The notes: a model not told the origin generated them from the sequence alone. Shown: positions 15,348 to 24,273, counted from the stretch's first letter. The stretch: DNA of 24,885 nucleotides from DASVRZ01 sp038228695 (GCA_038228695.1 JBBRPA010000051.1:1-24885), one strand, 5' to 3'. Numbers and translations are program-made.

Positions 15348-15746
15348 ATGTCCAAAATGCTTTCCAGTTTGTTTCTGCTCATCGCCCTCGGTTTTGCTAC
15401 TCTTAGCCCGCTCCTTGCTCTAACGCCCGAAGAGGCTGCAGCGAAAGAAGGAGAAATCATCAGCGTGACCTCGCAATGCAGCAACGCCAAGAAAACGAAA
15501 AGCGGCGCAGTTTTCCTGAATTTTGGCGGTGATTATCCGAACCAAACCTTCTCGGTTTACATCAGCCCGGCCGATGCGGGAGCGTTTGGGGACATCGAGG
15601 CCTTTTCCGGAAAAACCTTCACGATGACGGGCAAGATCGAGCTGAAAAAGGGCAAGCCCTCGATGCAACTCAATAAACTGGAGCAACTGGTGGCAACTCC
15701 AGACGCCAACGACGCTCCAGCGGCCCCGACGCCCGCAGCCAAGTAA
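15348..15746 (+). CDS. Small exported OB-fold-like protein
   Basis: 132 residues. An N-terminal signal peptide (MSKMLSSLFLLIALGFATLSPLLA, cleavage near 24) indicates export. The mature part (about 30-115) reads as a small beta-barrel, with GEIISVTSQCSN, GAVFLNFGGDYPNQTFSVYI, then GKTFTMTGKIELKKGKPSMQL. This is the strand pattern of exported OB-fold proteins, similar to the SNase-like and DNA-binding OB group where a strand ends in an NFGxxYPxxxF block. The tail is Ala/Pro-rich. It begins 17 bp after rsmA and converges with ald across 4 bp. A catalytic role is not visible, and a binding function is inferred from the fold. Confidence 0.65.
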   Translation: MSKMLSSLFLLIALGFATLSPLLALTPEEAAAKEGEIISVTSQCSNAKKTKSGAVFLNFGGDYPNQTFSVYISPADAGAFGDIEAFSGKTFTMTGKIELKKGKPSMQLNKLEQLVATPDANDAPAAPTPAAK

Positions 15747-15750
15747 CGAT

Positions 15751-16857
15751 CTATTCGCTGACGACTGCGGCGGAGAAAGGGAGCTGGTGTGCCTCGGCCA
15801 CTTGCTGATTGGTCAAGTGCCCGTTCTGGACATTGATGCCACCAACCAGGGTGGGCTGTTTCTGGCAAGCACCAGCGAGGCCATAGTCGGCGATAAATTC
15901 GATGTAGCGATAGGTGACGTTGGTCAGCGCCTGAGTCGCCGTCCGCGCATAAGCGCCTGGCATGTTAGCCACGCAATAATGGATCACGCCTTCCTCGGTG
16001 AAAACCGGATCATGATGCGTGGTGGCGCGCGAGGTCTCGGCGCAGCCGCCCTGATCGATGGCGATATCCACGAAGACACTGCCGGGTTTCATCATCCGGA
16101 GCATTTCACGATTAACCAGTTTGGGCGCGCGGGCACCGGGAACAAGGACGGCTCCGATCAACAAATCGGTATTCGGCAACAACTCCGAAAGATGTGCTTC
16201 GCTGGAGTAAAACGTGTGTACGGAATGCATCGTGATATCGAGGAAACGCATCCGCTCCACATCGACCTCGAGAATGGTCACATCCGCCCCAAGCCCCATG
16301 CCCATGCGGGCGGCGTTGACGCCGGAAGTTCCACCGCCCAGCACGACGACTTTGCCGGGCAAAACCCCGGGGACGCCACCGAGGAGCACACCGCTGCCCG
16401 TGGTGTGTTTGGCCAGAAAATATCCGCCAACGATAATCGACATGCGGCCGGCGATTTCGCTCATCGGCTCAAGCAAAGGGAGACGGCGGTTGACCTCGAT
16501 TGTCTCGTAAGCAATGCCGGTGACTCCCGAGGCGAGAAGGGCATCGGTTAGTTTTCGGTTGGCTGCGAGATGCAGGTAGGTAAAAAGCAACTGCCCTTGG
16601 CGCAGGAGCCCGTATTCGGAGGGGAGCGGCTCCTTGACTTTGACGATCAGGTCCGTCTCGGCAAATACCCCCTCGTGGGTGTCCACGATCCGGGCGCCGG
16701 CCTTAATGTAGTCCTCATCCAAATAGCCGGCACCGATACCCGCGCCGACTTCCACGAGGACTTCATGGCCTTTTTTAGCTAGCTGATAGGCACCGGCGGG
16801 CAGTAACGCCACCCGATGTTCTTGTTCTTTGATTTCCCGCGGAACGCCAATTTTCAT
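15751..16857 (-). CDS. ald: Alanine dehydrogenase
   Basis: NAD-dependent enzyme interconverting L-alanine with pyruvate and ammonia, 368 residues, normal length. The N-terminal MKIGVPREIKEQEHRVAL contains substrate-binding Arg15. Lys of KVKEP (about 75) and His of TYLHLAA (about 96) are the catalytic pair. The Rossmann domain has VVVLGGGTSGVNAA, then VDIAIDQGG with the conserved Asp near 270. The CVANMPGAYARTATQALTN block is characteristic of Ald. It lies downstream of rng on the same strand with an 88-bp gap, so it may have its own promoter. The leader before the ATG lacks a Shine-Dalgarno. It provides an ammonia or alanine node that also feeds peptidoglycan precursors, a link to the mre operon that is only suggestive. 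Confidence 0.95.
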   Translation of the reverse strand: MKIGVPREIKEQEHRVALLPAGAYQLAKKGHEVLVEVGAGIGAGYLDEDYIKAGARIVDTHEGVFAETDLIVKVKEPLPSEYGLLRQGQLLFTYLHLAANRKLTDALLASGVTGIAYETIEVNRRLPLLEPMSEIAGRMSIIVGGYFLAKHTTGSGVLLGGVPGVLPGKVVVLGGGTSGVNAARMGMGLGADVTILEVDVERMRFLDITMHSVHTFYSSEAHLSELLPNTDLLIGAVLVPGARAPKLVNREMLRMMKPGSVFVDIAIDQGGCAETSRATTHHDPVFTEEGVIHYCVANMPGAYARTATQALTNVTYRYIEFIADYGLAGACQKQPTLVGGINVQNGHLTNQQVAEAHQLPFSAAVVSE

Positions 16858-16945
16858 ATGGATGAGATTTTACTGCTTTAGTGTGCCCTACTCGACTCCG
16901 ATTTACAAACGGGACTTGCGGTCTGCAATTGTTGGACCGTCTGGC

Positions 16946-18580
16946 TTAAGCCTTCAATTCCACGTTAGCGACGGCGTCGTTGATCGTGAAATGCTCGTGG
17001 TGAAACGTCGGATCGCCGCGGAAACTGAGGCGGCCAGCGTATTTGCGCTCGATATCGACGAGCAAATCCTCGTCCTCATTGCGCAGCCGCTTGAGCACCT
17101 CGGGATTAACCACCACGCGGATTTCGTGAATTTCGTCCTGATACTTCCGCATCACGAGGTGAAGCTGGCGCTGCAATTCGACGCTCATGGTCATGGCGCT
17201 CTTCACCTTGCCGCGTCCGCTGCAATATGGGCAGGTGATGAAGACGCTGCCGCTGAGGCTTTCCTGCGCACGTTGGCGGGTCATTTCCATCAAACCAAGC
17301 GGTGAAACGGGCAGGACGTGGGTCTTCGCTTTATCGCGCTTGAGCCGGTCCTTCATTCGCTGAAAGACCATTTGCTGATCCTTGCGGCTTTTCATGTCGA
17401 TGAAATCGCCAATGATCAGGCCGCCGATGTTGCGAAGTCGAAGTTGGCGGGCGATTTCGTCCACTGCTTCCATGTTCGTGGTAAAAATGGTTTTATCCAT
17501 TTCCTTGGAGCCTTTGTTGCGCCCGGTGTTGACGTCGATGGCGATGAGCGCCTCGGTTTCATCAATGACGATGTAACCGCCGCACTTCAGCCAGACTTGG
17601 CGGTGAAAGGCGTCGTCGATTTGTTTCTGGACGCCGTAGCGCTCGAAGATCGGATAGGGCTCGGTGTAATGTTCGATTCGATTGCGCGCACGGCGGGAAA
17701 TTTGACCGACAAGATCCTGCATTCGGTTGGTCGCAGCGAGGTCGTCGCAGACTACGGAGTCGATTTCATCGGTCAGGAAATCGCGCACCGTGCGGTCAAT
17801 TAGATCGGGCTCGCGGAAGAGACAGGTGCCGCCGGGTTGATCCTGCATGGCCTGTTCGATTTTGCGCCATTGCTCAACGAGAAGGCTGAGATCGCGGACA
17901 AAATAACGGGAGCGCTGACCCTCGCCGACAGTGCGCATGATCACGCCCATGCCCTCGGGGATTTCGAGTTCTTGGAGAATTTTGCGAAGGCGCTCGCGTT
18001 CCTTGGGATCATCGACCTTGCGGGAGATACCGCTTTGGTCGCTGTAAGGCATGAGAACGAGGTAACGGCCAGCGAGACTGATGTTCGTCGTGATGCGCGG
18101 CCCCTTACTGCTGATGGGTCCCTTGGTGACTTGGACGATGACGTCGGAGCCGACGGGGTAGATGCTCGGGATGTCTTTCGAGCTGATGTTAGACTTCGCC
18201 TTGCTGCGAGCGCGGGAGACTTCCTCGATGCCGCTGTCGAGAGCGGCGGGGAGAGCGTCCCAGAAGTGGAGGAAGGCGTTTTTCTCGAAGCCAATGTCCA
18301 CGAACATAGCCTTGAGGCCGTGCTCGATGTTTTTGACTTTGCCTTTGAAAATGCTGCCAACGATGTTGCGATCGTTGTCGCGCTCGATGGAGTATTCCTC
18401 AAGGCGGCCGTTTTCGACGAGAGCGACGCGTGTTTCCAGGCGTTCGCAGTTGATGACAAGCTGGTTGCCGGTCTTTTTCGGAGCGAGTCCGAACATTTGT
18501 TTTACTTTTTCAATCATTCCTCTTAGGCCTTTCTGCCGGGTTGGTGAGGTGGAGGGAACGTCCAGAAATTCGCTGCTCAT
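16946..18580 (-). CDS. rng: Ribonuclease E/G family endoribonuclease
   Basis: Processes rRNA precursors and mRNAs, 544 residues, RNase G-like because the long C-terminal degradosome scaffold of RNase E is absent. An S1 domain occupies about 74-170, beginning GSIFKGKVKNIEHGLKAMFVD and interrupted by a charged insert (about 112-137). The catalytic magnesium-binding core has Asp349 in AIDVNTGR and the GDFIDM motif (391-396). The zinc-link CPYCSGRG (450-457) mediates dimerisation. An N-terminal extension of about 38 residues precedes the usual family start. The Met at residue 22 (18517) is an alternative start, with an AAGAGGA directly before it. The chosen ATG is 5 nt after the mrdA stop. Location behind mreBCD and mrdA matches the known mre-rng neighbourhood. 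Confidence 0.93.
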   Translation of the reverse strand: MSSEFLDVPSTSPTRQKGLRGMIEKVKQMFGLAPKKTGNQLVINCERLETRVALVENGRLEEYSIERDNDRNIVGSIFKGKVKNIEHGLKAMFVDIGFEKNAFLHFWDALPAALDSGIEEVSRARSKAKSNISSKDIPSIYPVGSDVIVQVTKGPISSKGPRITTNISLAGRYLVLMPYSDQSGISRKVDDPKERERLRKILQELEIPEGMGVIMRTVGEGQRSRYFVRDLSLLVEQWRKIEQAMQDQPGGTCLFREPDLIDRTVRDFLTDEIDSVVCDDLAATNRMQDLVGQISRRARNRIEHYTEPYPIFERYGVQKQIDDAFHRQVWLKCGGYIVIDETEALIAIDVNTGRNKGSKEMDKTIFTTNMEAVDEIARQLRLRNIGGLIIGDFIDMKSRKDQQMVFQRMKDRLKRDKAKTHVLPVSPLGLMEMTRQRAQESLSGSVFITCPYCSGRGKVKSAMTMSVELQRQLHLVMRKYQDEIHEIRVVVNPEVLKRLRNEDEDLLVDIERKYAGRLSFRGDPTFHHEHFTINDAVANVELKA

Positions 18581-18585
18581 GCCGT

Positions 18586-20817
18586 TTAACCGCGAGGGTT
18601 TTTCGGTTTGGGCAGGGATTTTTGATCGCGCTGAAAAAGAAGGAATTTCTTTTTCAACTCATCCTCAGTCTCCGGTTTTGGAGTGGTTTGGGGATGATCT
18701 TCGGCCTCGGTTTCGATGTTAGGAGCGTCCTGGTCTGACGGGCGGGACCGGTCCCGGGCAACGGATCTTTCGTTGCTGCCGGAAACCATCTCGGCCGTCT
18801 CGCCATCCCCATCGCCGGATGCGGCAGGGAGATTACGCTCGAAGTCAATGGATTCTACAAATTCATAGCTGCCAAGGGCAGGTTTGAGGGGTTTCAGGTC
18901 AGGGTTGTAACCGCCTTTCATAGCAGTGACGTCCTTGATGATTTTCGCGGCGATAGGCGCTGCGGTGCCGCCGCCGGATTTGGCGCCTTCGATGAAGATG
19001 CAAATGGCGAGGGTGGGTTTGTCATACGGAGCAAAGCTGACAAACCAGGTGTGGTTGTCGGGCTGGCCTTTGCGTTTGAATTGAGCAGTGCCCGTCTTAC
19101 CCGCGACGACAGTGCCGGGAACGCGAGCTTTCTTGCCGGTGCCATCCGGGTCGTTGACGACTTTCCACATGCCGTGGCGGACTTTTTCGATTTGTTCTGG
19201 GGTCAGGCCATTCTGGAGGAGATTGGTCCGGATGCGGGGCGGGTGAAGCGTTTCTTTGCCGTCGGGGCTGACCGTTTTATGGATGAGCGTGGGGTAGTAA
19301 CAGATGCCGCCGTTGGCAACGGTGGCGCCGACCATGGCCATTTGCAGCGGGCTGGCCTCGACGTATTGCTGGCCGATCGAGGTGAGGGCGGTGTTGGCGT
19401 TACTCCAGCGATCTTTCGGGTGGTATTTGGCGAGCCATTCTTTGCCCGGGAGCACGCCGCCGTCTTCTCCTGAGAGCTCGATACCGGTGGGTTGGCCGAG
19501 TCCGAGCGAGGCGCACATTTGATCGATCGGTGCGATGCCCGTGGCGTTTCCGTATTGGAAGAAAAACGCATTGCAGGAATTCTTGAGAGCGTTTTCGAGG
19601 TCTTGATCGCCGTGCTGGCCCCCTTGCTGGCCGATCCAGCAGCGCATGTAGGTGTTGCCGTAGGAGACGCCGCCGGAGCAGTTGAAATGATCACTCCCGT
19701 TCCCAGCTTTGATGCCGGCGAGCGCGATTGGGATTTTGTAGGTGGAGCCGGGAGCGTAGGCGCTGATGGCGCGATTGGTTAGGGGGTCGGCGTCGGCGTC
19801 CTTGATGGCTTTCCAGTTTTTCGTGGAGATACTAGGGATGAAGTTATTCGGGTTGAACGACGGGACGGAGACCATGGCAAGGACCTCGCCGTTGTTGGGG
19901 TTGACGACCACAGCCGCGCCGCGACCCACGGCTCGCATCGCTTTTTCGGCGATGTATTGAATTTTCGCGTCGATCGTAAGGTAAACATCGGAGCCGCGCT
20001 GCGGCGGGTCTTCGCGAATCTCGCCTTCGATCTGTCCTTTGACGTTTTTCTTCAGCACCCGGGCGCCGGGGCTTCCTTTCAGAAGTTCGTCCTGGGTTTT
20101 TTCAATGTTGGTTCGGCCTTGGACATCGGCTTCGTAATAGGTGAAATCGTTAATGTCCGGCAGGGTGGTAATGTCGCGGGTCTCTCCCACGTAGCCGAGG
20201 AGTTGCGCCGCCATTGCCCCGTAAACGTATTCGCGGACCGGTTTCTGACCCACTTTAATGCCCGGAAGACCGATGTCGCGCTCAGCATATTTTGCAAACG
20301 TCGGAAAATCAACGTCCTGCCGGTAGGTGAAGGGAACCAATTGTTTGGTTTTGAAATGAACCCGGAGTTTGTTGGCGTTGTAAGGCTCGTCGAGTTTTAA
20401 TTCCTTCAAGCGCGGTTGGATGGCCGAATCGATGATCGTGACGATGTCCGTCTCCTCCGCCGGGCGGGCGAGACCGCGGGCATTGGCTTTCTCGTATTTC
20501 AGCTTCGGAACGTCGTGGTTCTGCTTTTTGTAGTTCTGCACCATGGCCGGAAGCAGAAAATCGACCTCGTAACTGGCGCGGTTGCGAACGAGCGAAAGGC
20601 CGTTGCGATCCTTGATCTCGCCGCGGACCGACGGAATCCGGACGGTAACCTGCGAACTATTAAGAATCTGCTTGGTGTAATAATCGCAGCGCAGCACCTG
20701 GACATTCCACATTTGCAGAACGAGCAGGCCAAAAGCGGTCAGAAATAACAGCGCCAGAAGGTGCACCCTGAGCAACGGCTTTTTCGCCGTCGGCCCCTCT
20801 GTACGACGCGCGGTCAT
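18586..20817 (-). CDS. mrdA: Penicillin-binding protein 2 (elongasome transpeptidase)
   Basis: Class B PBP that crosslinks peptidoglycan during elongation, 743 residues. A single membrane anchor lies at about 15-38 (LLRVHLLALLFLTAFGLLVL). The pedestal domain with VRGEIKDRNG follows. The transpeptidase domain carries SxxK at Ser358-Lys361 (PGSTYK), SxN at Ser414-Cys-Asn416 and KTG at 574-576 (AGKTGTAQ). Beyond about 650 is a tail of some 90 residues rich in Gly, Asp, Glu, Pro and Ser and ending Lys/Pro-rich. This is unusual for PBP2, which normally ends soon after the catalytic domain. Its start overlaps the mreD stop by 4 nt (ATGA) and has a strong GAGGAG at 20826-20831, 8 nt before the ATG. 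Confidence 0.95.
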   Translation of the reverse strand: MTARRTEGPTAKKPLLRVHLLALLFLTAFGLLVLQMWNVQVLRCDYYTKQILNSSQVTVRIPSVRGEIKDRNGLSLVRNRASYEVDFLLPAMVQNYKKQNHDVPKLKYEKANARGLARPAEETDIVTIIDSAIQPRLKELKLDEPYNANKLRVHFKTKQLVPFTYRQDVDFPTFAKYAERDIGLPGIKVGQKPVREYVYGAMAAQLLGYVGETRDITTLPDINDFTYYEADVQGRTNIEKTQDELLKGSPGARVLKKNVKGQIEGEIREDPPQRGSDVYLTIDAKIQYIAEKAMRAVGRGAAVVVNPNNGEVLAMVSVPSFNPNNFIPSISTKNWKAIKDADADPLTNRAISAYAPGSTYKIPIALAGIKAGNGSDHFNCSGGVSYGNTYMRCWIGQQGGQHGDQDLENALKNSCNAFFFQYGNATGIAPIDQMCASLGLGQPTGIELSGEDGGVLPGKEWLAKYHPKDRWSNANTALTSIGQQYVEASPLQMAMVGATVANGGICYYPTLIHKTVSPDGKETLHPPRIRTNLLQNGLTPEQIEKVRHGMWKVVNDPDGTGKKARVPGTVVAGKTGTAQFKRKGQPDNHTWFVSFAPYDKPTLAICIFIEGAKSGGGTAAPIAAKIIKDVTAMKGGYNPDLKPLKPALGSYEFVESIDFERNLPAASGDGDGETAEMVSGSNERSVARDRSRPSDQDAPNIETEAEDHPQTTPKPETEDELKKKFLLFQRDQKSLPKPKNPRG

Positions 20818-21368
20818 CCGACGATCTCCTCAAAAAAAGGCGCGTCTGGCTCGTAATGAACGAAATCCGCCAACCGCCCGAGCAACCAATAGAAAATCGG
20901 GCTCAACAACATGGCCACCAAGCCCGCTCCGAGCGTCAGCCACCAAACACTCGGCGGAAGGACCGCGTGATGCCGCCGAAAAATAATGAAAAGATACTCC
21001 ACCAGCAAACTACAAGACGTGAAAATCCCGGTCATCAAACAGTGAATCTCCCATCTTCCCCTTAAAAATAATGGCCGGAACCCATGCATCATTGACCCTA
21101 AAATCGAATAAACGATTATCGACCACCCGAGCGATATTTCAACTGTCGAGTCAACGACTTGAACGGAAAACAAATCCCACATTAATCCGCAGCAAAACGT
21201 CAAAACCATCGTCGCCGGAAACGGCAGTGCCAGCGCCCCGTAGAACATCACAATCGGCATCAGCAAAACCTGCGCCCCATGCAGCCAAGGCAGAGGCGGA
21301 ATGAAAACTTGTAGGACCAGAGCCAAAAAGCTGCAGACGATCAGCAAAAAAAGATAAAGCAGCACCAT
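20814..21368 (-). CDS. mreD: Rod shape-determining protein MreD
   Basis: 184-residue multipass inner-membrane protein of the elongasome. About five hydrophobic segments are visible, for example LLYLFLLIVCSFLALVLQVF, VLLMPIVMFYGALALPFPATM, the GLMWDLFSV turn, and WWLTLGAGLVAMLLSPIFYWLL near the C-terminus. The short length, MreC-MreD-PBP2 order and GxxxD pattern agree with MreD, a family of low sequence conservation. It starts 2 nt after mreC, with GGAGG (21375-21379) spaced 6 nt from the ATG, and overlaps mrdA by 4 nt. Confidence 0.88.
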   Translation of the reverse strand: MVLLYLFLLIVCSFLALVLQVFIPPLPWLHGAQVLLMPIVMFYGALALPFPATMVLTFCCGLMWDLFSVQVVDSTVEISLGWSIIVYSILGSMMHGFRPLFLRGRWEIHCLMTGIFTSCSLLVEYLFIIFRRHHAVLPPSVWWLTLGAGLVAMLLSPIFYWLLGRLADFVHYEPDAPFFEEIVG

Positions 21369-21370
21369 GG

Positions 21371-22171
21371 TCAGCCTCCAATCACGACGAAAACATCCTC
21401 GATCTCCGACAAATCCACCGCCGGCATGAGCAGTGCCTGCGTGTCCAGATCCCGGTGATTGGTCGATTTCACGGTTCCAATCAACAGACCGGAGGGAAAC
21501 ACACCGCCAATCCCGGAACTGTAGACCTTCTGACCCACGGACAACTGAGCTTCCTTAGATAAAAAATTCAAAGCCAGCAGCGGCGACATGACTTCCGACA
21601 ATTGCGCTCCCTGGACAACCCCCTGCTCGCGCGAGCCTTCCACGTCCGCCGCGATCTGCAATCGTTCGTCGGTGATCAAAATCACCTCGGAAATGCTTTC
21701 TGAAACGATCGTTGTTTTCCCAACAATCCCTTCGTCAGTCACTACCGGCATGTCCGGTTTCAGGCCTTTGTTTTTACCGCAATCAATCGTGAAGCTGTTC
21801 AGCCAAGTGCCGGCTTCGCGGGTCACGATCCTCGCTGGCACCAGTTTGTAAACCGCCCGTTCGCGGTAGTTCAGAGCCCGCCGGAGCCGATTGTTATCCT
21901 CCTCCAGATTGCGCAAGGTCAGGTTGATCGCCTTTAGATTTTTGTTCTCGATCAGCAGTCGCTGGTTGTCCCGCTCCATTTGATCGAGCGACTTGAGTCC
22001 GGTCGTCACGGTGGTCACTTGGTTTTGGACCAAGGCGCCCGTTTTCAGAAAAGGGGAAACGGCCTGCAAAAACGCCCCCTTCATCGCCTGAACCCTTCGC
22101 GGTCCTAGCGTCAGAAGTCCCACCGTCAGAACGAGCAAGATGGTGAGGACGACTATGTTAATCGGCTTCAA
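21371..22171 (-). CDS. mreC: Rod shape-determining protein MreC
   Basis: 266-residue bitopic protein that links MreB to PBP2 in the periplasm. An N-terminal membrane anchor at about 5-23 is followed by a coiled coil at about 58-103 (LDQMERDNQRLLIENKNLKAI) and the two beta-barrel domains of MreC (from VPARIVTREAGTW; later GKTTIVSESISEVILITD; ending DVFVVIGG). The start codon is TTG at 22169-22171, with a GGAG about 10 nt upstream, and lies 24 bp after mreB. Length and order are typical. Confidence 0.93.
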   Translation of the reverse strand: MKPINIVVLTILLVLTVGLLTLGPRRVQAMKGAFLQAVSPFLKTGALVQNQVTTVTTGLKSLDQMERDNQRLLIENKNLKAINLTLRNLEEDNNRLRRALNYRERAVYKLVPARIVTREAGTWLNSFTIDCGKNKGLKPDMPVVTDEGIVGKTTIVSESISEVILITDERLQIAADVEGSREQGVVQGAQLSEVMSPLLALNFLSKEAQLSVGQKVYSSGIGGVFPSGLLIGTVKSTNHRDLDTQALLMPAVDLSEIEDVFVVIGG

Positions 22172-22195
22172 AGCTCGATTCTCCGTGAGCAGAAA

Positions 22196-23233
22196 CTAGC
22201 GCCACTGCCGCTCGTTCGTCGCCACCTGGCGGAGGAATTTCAATTCGTTCAGCGCCCGTCCGGTGCCCTCAGCCACCGCGCTCAATGGATCTTCGGCCAC
22301 ATGCACCGGCAGTCCGGTTTCTTCCATAAGCAATTTGTCGAGGCCACGCAGTAAGGCTCCCCCTCCGGCGAGCACCAAACCGCGATCCACCAAGTCGGCA
22401 GATAATTCCGGCGGGCAGCGCTCCAAGGTCACGCGGACTGAGTCCACAATCGTCGAAATCGGTTCAAGCAAAGCTTCGCGCACCTCTTGCGAGGTCAGCA
22501 TGAGAGTTTTCGGTAAGCCGGCCACCAAGTCGCGGCCTTTGACTTCCATGCTGGTCTCTTTTTCCTGAGGATAGGCAGACCCGATCTTGATTTTGATCTC
22601 CTCCGCTGTGCGCTCGCCAATCATCAGATTGTAGGCGCGCTTCATGTATTGGATAATCGCCTCATCCAGCTCGTCACCAGCTACCCGAACGCTTCGGCTG
22701 AAGACAATTCCCGAGAGGGAAATCAATGCGACCTCTGTCGTGCCGCCACCGATGTCGATGATCATGTTTCCCGCCGCATCCTGCACCGGAAGACCCACGC
22801 CGATTGCTGCCGCCATGGGCTCTTCAATCAAGTAAACCTCCCGCGCACCTGCATGGGTGGCGGAATCTTTCACCGCCCGCTTTTCGACTTCGGTGATGCC
22901 AGAGGGAACCGCGATGACTACCCGGGGGCGGACCATTTTTCGGCGATTATGGACTTTGCTAATGAAATGTCGGAGCATCGCCTCGGTGATCTCGAAATCG
23001 GCGATCACTCCGTCCTTGAGCGGACGGATGGCAACAATGTTCCCTGGAGTGCGACCGAGCATCCGCTTGGCCTCGTCGCCAACCGCGAGAACCTTGTTCG
23101 TTCCAGCCTGAACAGCGACTACCGACGGCTCGCGCAGGACAATGCCGTGATCTCGAACGTAAACAAGCGTGTTAGCCGTGCCGAGGTCGATGCCGACATC
23201 GTTGGAGAAGAATCCCAAAATTCCGTTAAACAT
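22196..23233 (-). CDS. mreB: Rod shape-determining actin homologue MreB
   Basis: 345-residue actin-fold ATPase forming membrane-bound filaments that steer lateral wall synthesis. The N-terminal MFNGILGFFSNDVGIDLGTANT contains an amphipathic membrane-binding helix and phosphate-1 motif (15-22). IEEPMAAAIG (136-145), phosphate-2 IIDIGGGTTEVA (158-169) and the adenosine motif GLVLAGGGALLRG are all intact. It is the first gene of the mreB-mreC-mreD-mrdA-rng run and has no Shine-Dalgarno before its ATG, unlike the genes behind it. It is divergent from the UbiA-type gene across 212 bp. Confidence 0.97.
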   Translation of the reverse strand: MFNGILGFFSNDVGIDLGTANTLVYVRDHGIVLREPSVVAVQAGTNKVLAVGDEAKRMLGRTPGNIVAIRPLKDGVIADFEITEAMLRHFISKVHNRRKMVRPRVVIAVPSGITEVEKRAVKDSATHAGAREVYLIEEPMAAAIGVGLPVQDAAGNMIIDIGGGTTEVALISLSGIVFSRSVRVAGDELDEAIIQYMKRAYNLMIGERTAEEIKIKIGSAYPQEKETSMEVKGRDLVAGLPKTLMLTSQEVREALLEPISTIVDSVRVTLERCPPELSADLVDRGLVLAGGGALLRGLDKLLMEETGLPVHVAEDPLSAVAEGTGRALNELKFLRQVATNERQWR

Positions 23234-23445
23234 TAAAAAGGCGTGTTAAAATTGCGTGTGGAAGTGAAGCAAATATCCTGTCGGGAGAAATTCATCTCGA
23301 GTGGAGCGCGGCGCGCAACAAAATATTCAGCTTTATAAGTTGAACCTGTTATGTAGGGCGTAGCAGTCTCAGGCGTCAAGGTAAAGGTGCGGTTAATCCC
23401 ACTAATTTCGTCTAAATCAGTTGCAAATCATTCTCCAAGCCAACT
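23234..23445. promoter_or_regulatory. Divergent intergenic region between mreB and the UbiA-type gene
   Basis: This 212-bp stretch must hold the promoters for the mre operon (minus) and the prenyltransferase gene (plus). I see no strong -35/-10 pair. An imperfect inverted repeat TTCAGCTT-TAT-AAGTTGAA lies at 23326-23344 and could be an operator. No RNA gene or small ORF was recognised. Confidence 0.3.
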
Positions 23446-24264
23446 TTGAGTAAACGACAGGCATCTCAACTCCTCGATGCGATCCAGTCGCTCTTTTTCT
23501 TTGGAGCTGCCGGCTTAGTCGCGATGGGGTGTTATCTGAACCAAATCATGGGTTGCCAAGTCTCGGTTTACCCGGTCGTTTGGTTCGCCGGAAGCATCTT
23601 CGTTTATAACCTCGATCGCTGGATCCCGGATCCATCTGACCAGATCAATCACCCGAACCGAGCGAATCATCAGCGGTGGCGCCGGTGGCTCATTCTCTTG
23701 TCAGTGCCGACGCTCGCCCTCGCAACTTTCTGGCACCAACAGTGGCGACTTGCTGCTTTCCTCGTTCCGGCCCTTGCAATTTCCGTATTCTACTCCGTGC
23801 GCCCACCCGGCATGCGGACGCGGATCAAAGACTTCATCTTCCTGAAATGGTTAGTGCCTCCAGCGGTCATCTTGGCAGCTTTGACCGGACCGGCGTGGAT
23901 CCCGGCGGGAAACAGTTTGGTAACCGCTCGGCACTGGCCTGTGCTTGGCTGTATTTTTGCAGGTTTGCTGATCAATATACTGCTATTCGATCAGCGTGAC
24001 CGCTCTGGGGATCGGGCGGCGGGAGTTGCGACTATGGCAACGGCGTTAGCTAAAGGATGGTTTCGAGGTCTGTTGGGATTCCTAGCAGCGCTCCAGATAC
24101 TTTTTTTGCGGCTCGATTTTCGCCCCGAACTGGCCCTCTTTGTCGGTTATATCGTCCTGTTGTTGCCGGTATCGCAGATGACGAAAAATCCAAATTTTTA
24201 CCACTGGCTGGTTGATGGAATGCTCTTAATCCCTCTGCTAGGACTCTGGGTCCTTCCCAAATGA
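23446..24264 (+). CDS. UbiA-superfamily prenyltransferase-like integral membrane protein
   Basis: 272 residues with about eight hydrophobic segments. The two Asp-rich signatures of UbiA prenyltransferases are present in modified form. The first is NLDRWIPDPSDQ (Asn55, Asp57, Asp62, Asp65), equivalent to NDxxDxxxD. The second is FDQRDRSGDRAAG (Asp182, Asp185, Asp189), equivalent to DxxxD with the following R-x-x-G. FYSVRPPGMRTRIKDF resembles the YSxxPxRxKxxG turn after a membrane helix. These enzymes attach prenyl chains to aromatic acceptors in quinone, haem or chlorophyll-type pathways. The acceptor here is unknown. The start is TTG (23446) without a Shine-Dalgarno. It is close to the small minus-strand gene at its 3' end (9 bp). 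Confidence 0.8.
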   Translation: MSKRQASQLLDAIQSLFFFGAAGLVAMGCYLNQIMGCQVSVYPVVWFAGSIFVYNLDRWIPDPSDQINHPNRANHQRWRRWLILLSVPTLALATFWHQQWRLAAFLVPALAISVFYSVRPPGMRTRIKDFIFLKWLVPPAVILAALTGPAWIPAGNSLVTARHWPVLGCIFAGLLINILLFDQRDRSGDRAAGVATMATALAKGWFRGLLGFLAALQILFLRLDFRPELALFVGYIVLLLPVSQMTKNPNFYHWLVDGMLLIPLLGLWVLPK

Positions 24265-24273
24265 CCCTCGCTT

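Noticed and set aside
17837..18722. Long plus-strand open frames opposite rng and its upstream neighbour
   Set aside because: They are high-GC shadows of the rng and mrdA coding strand with no recognisable protein character.
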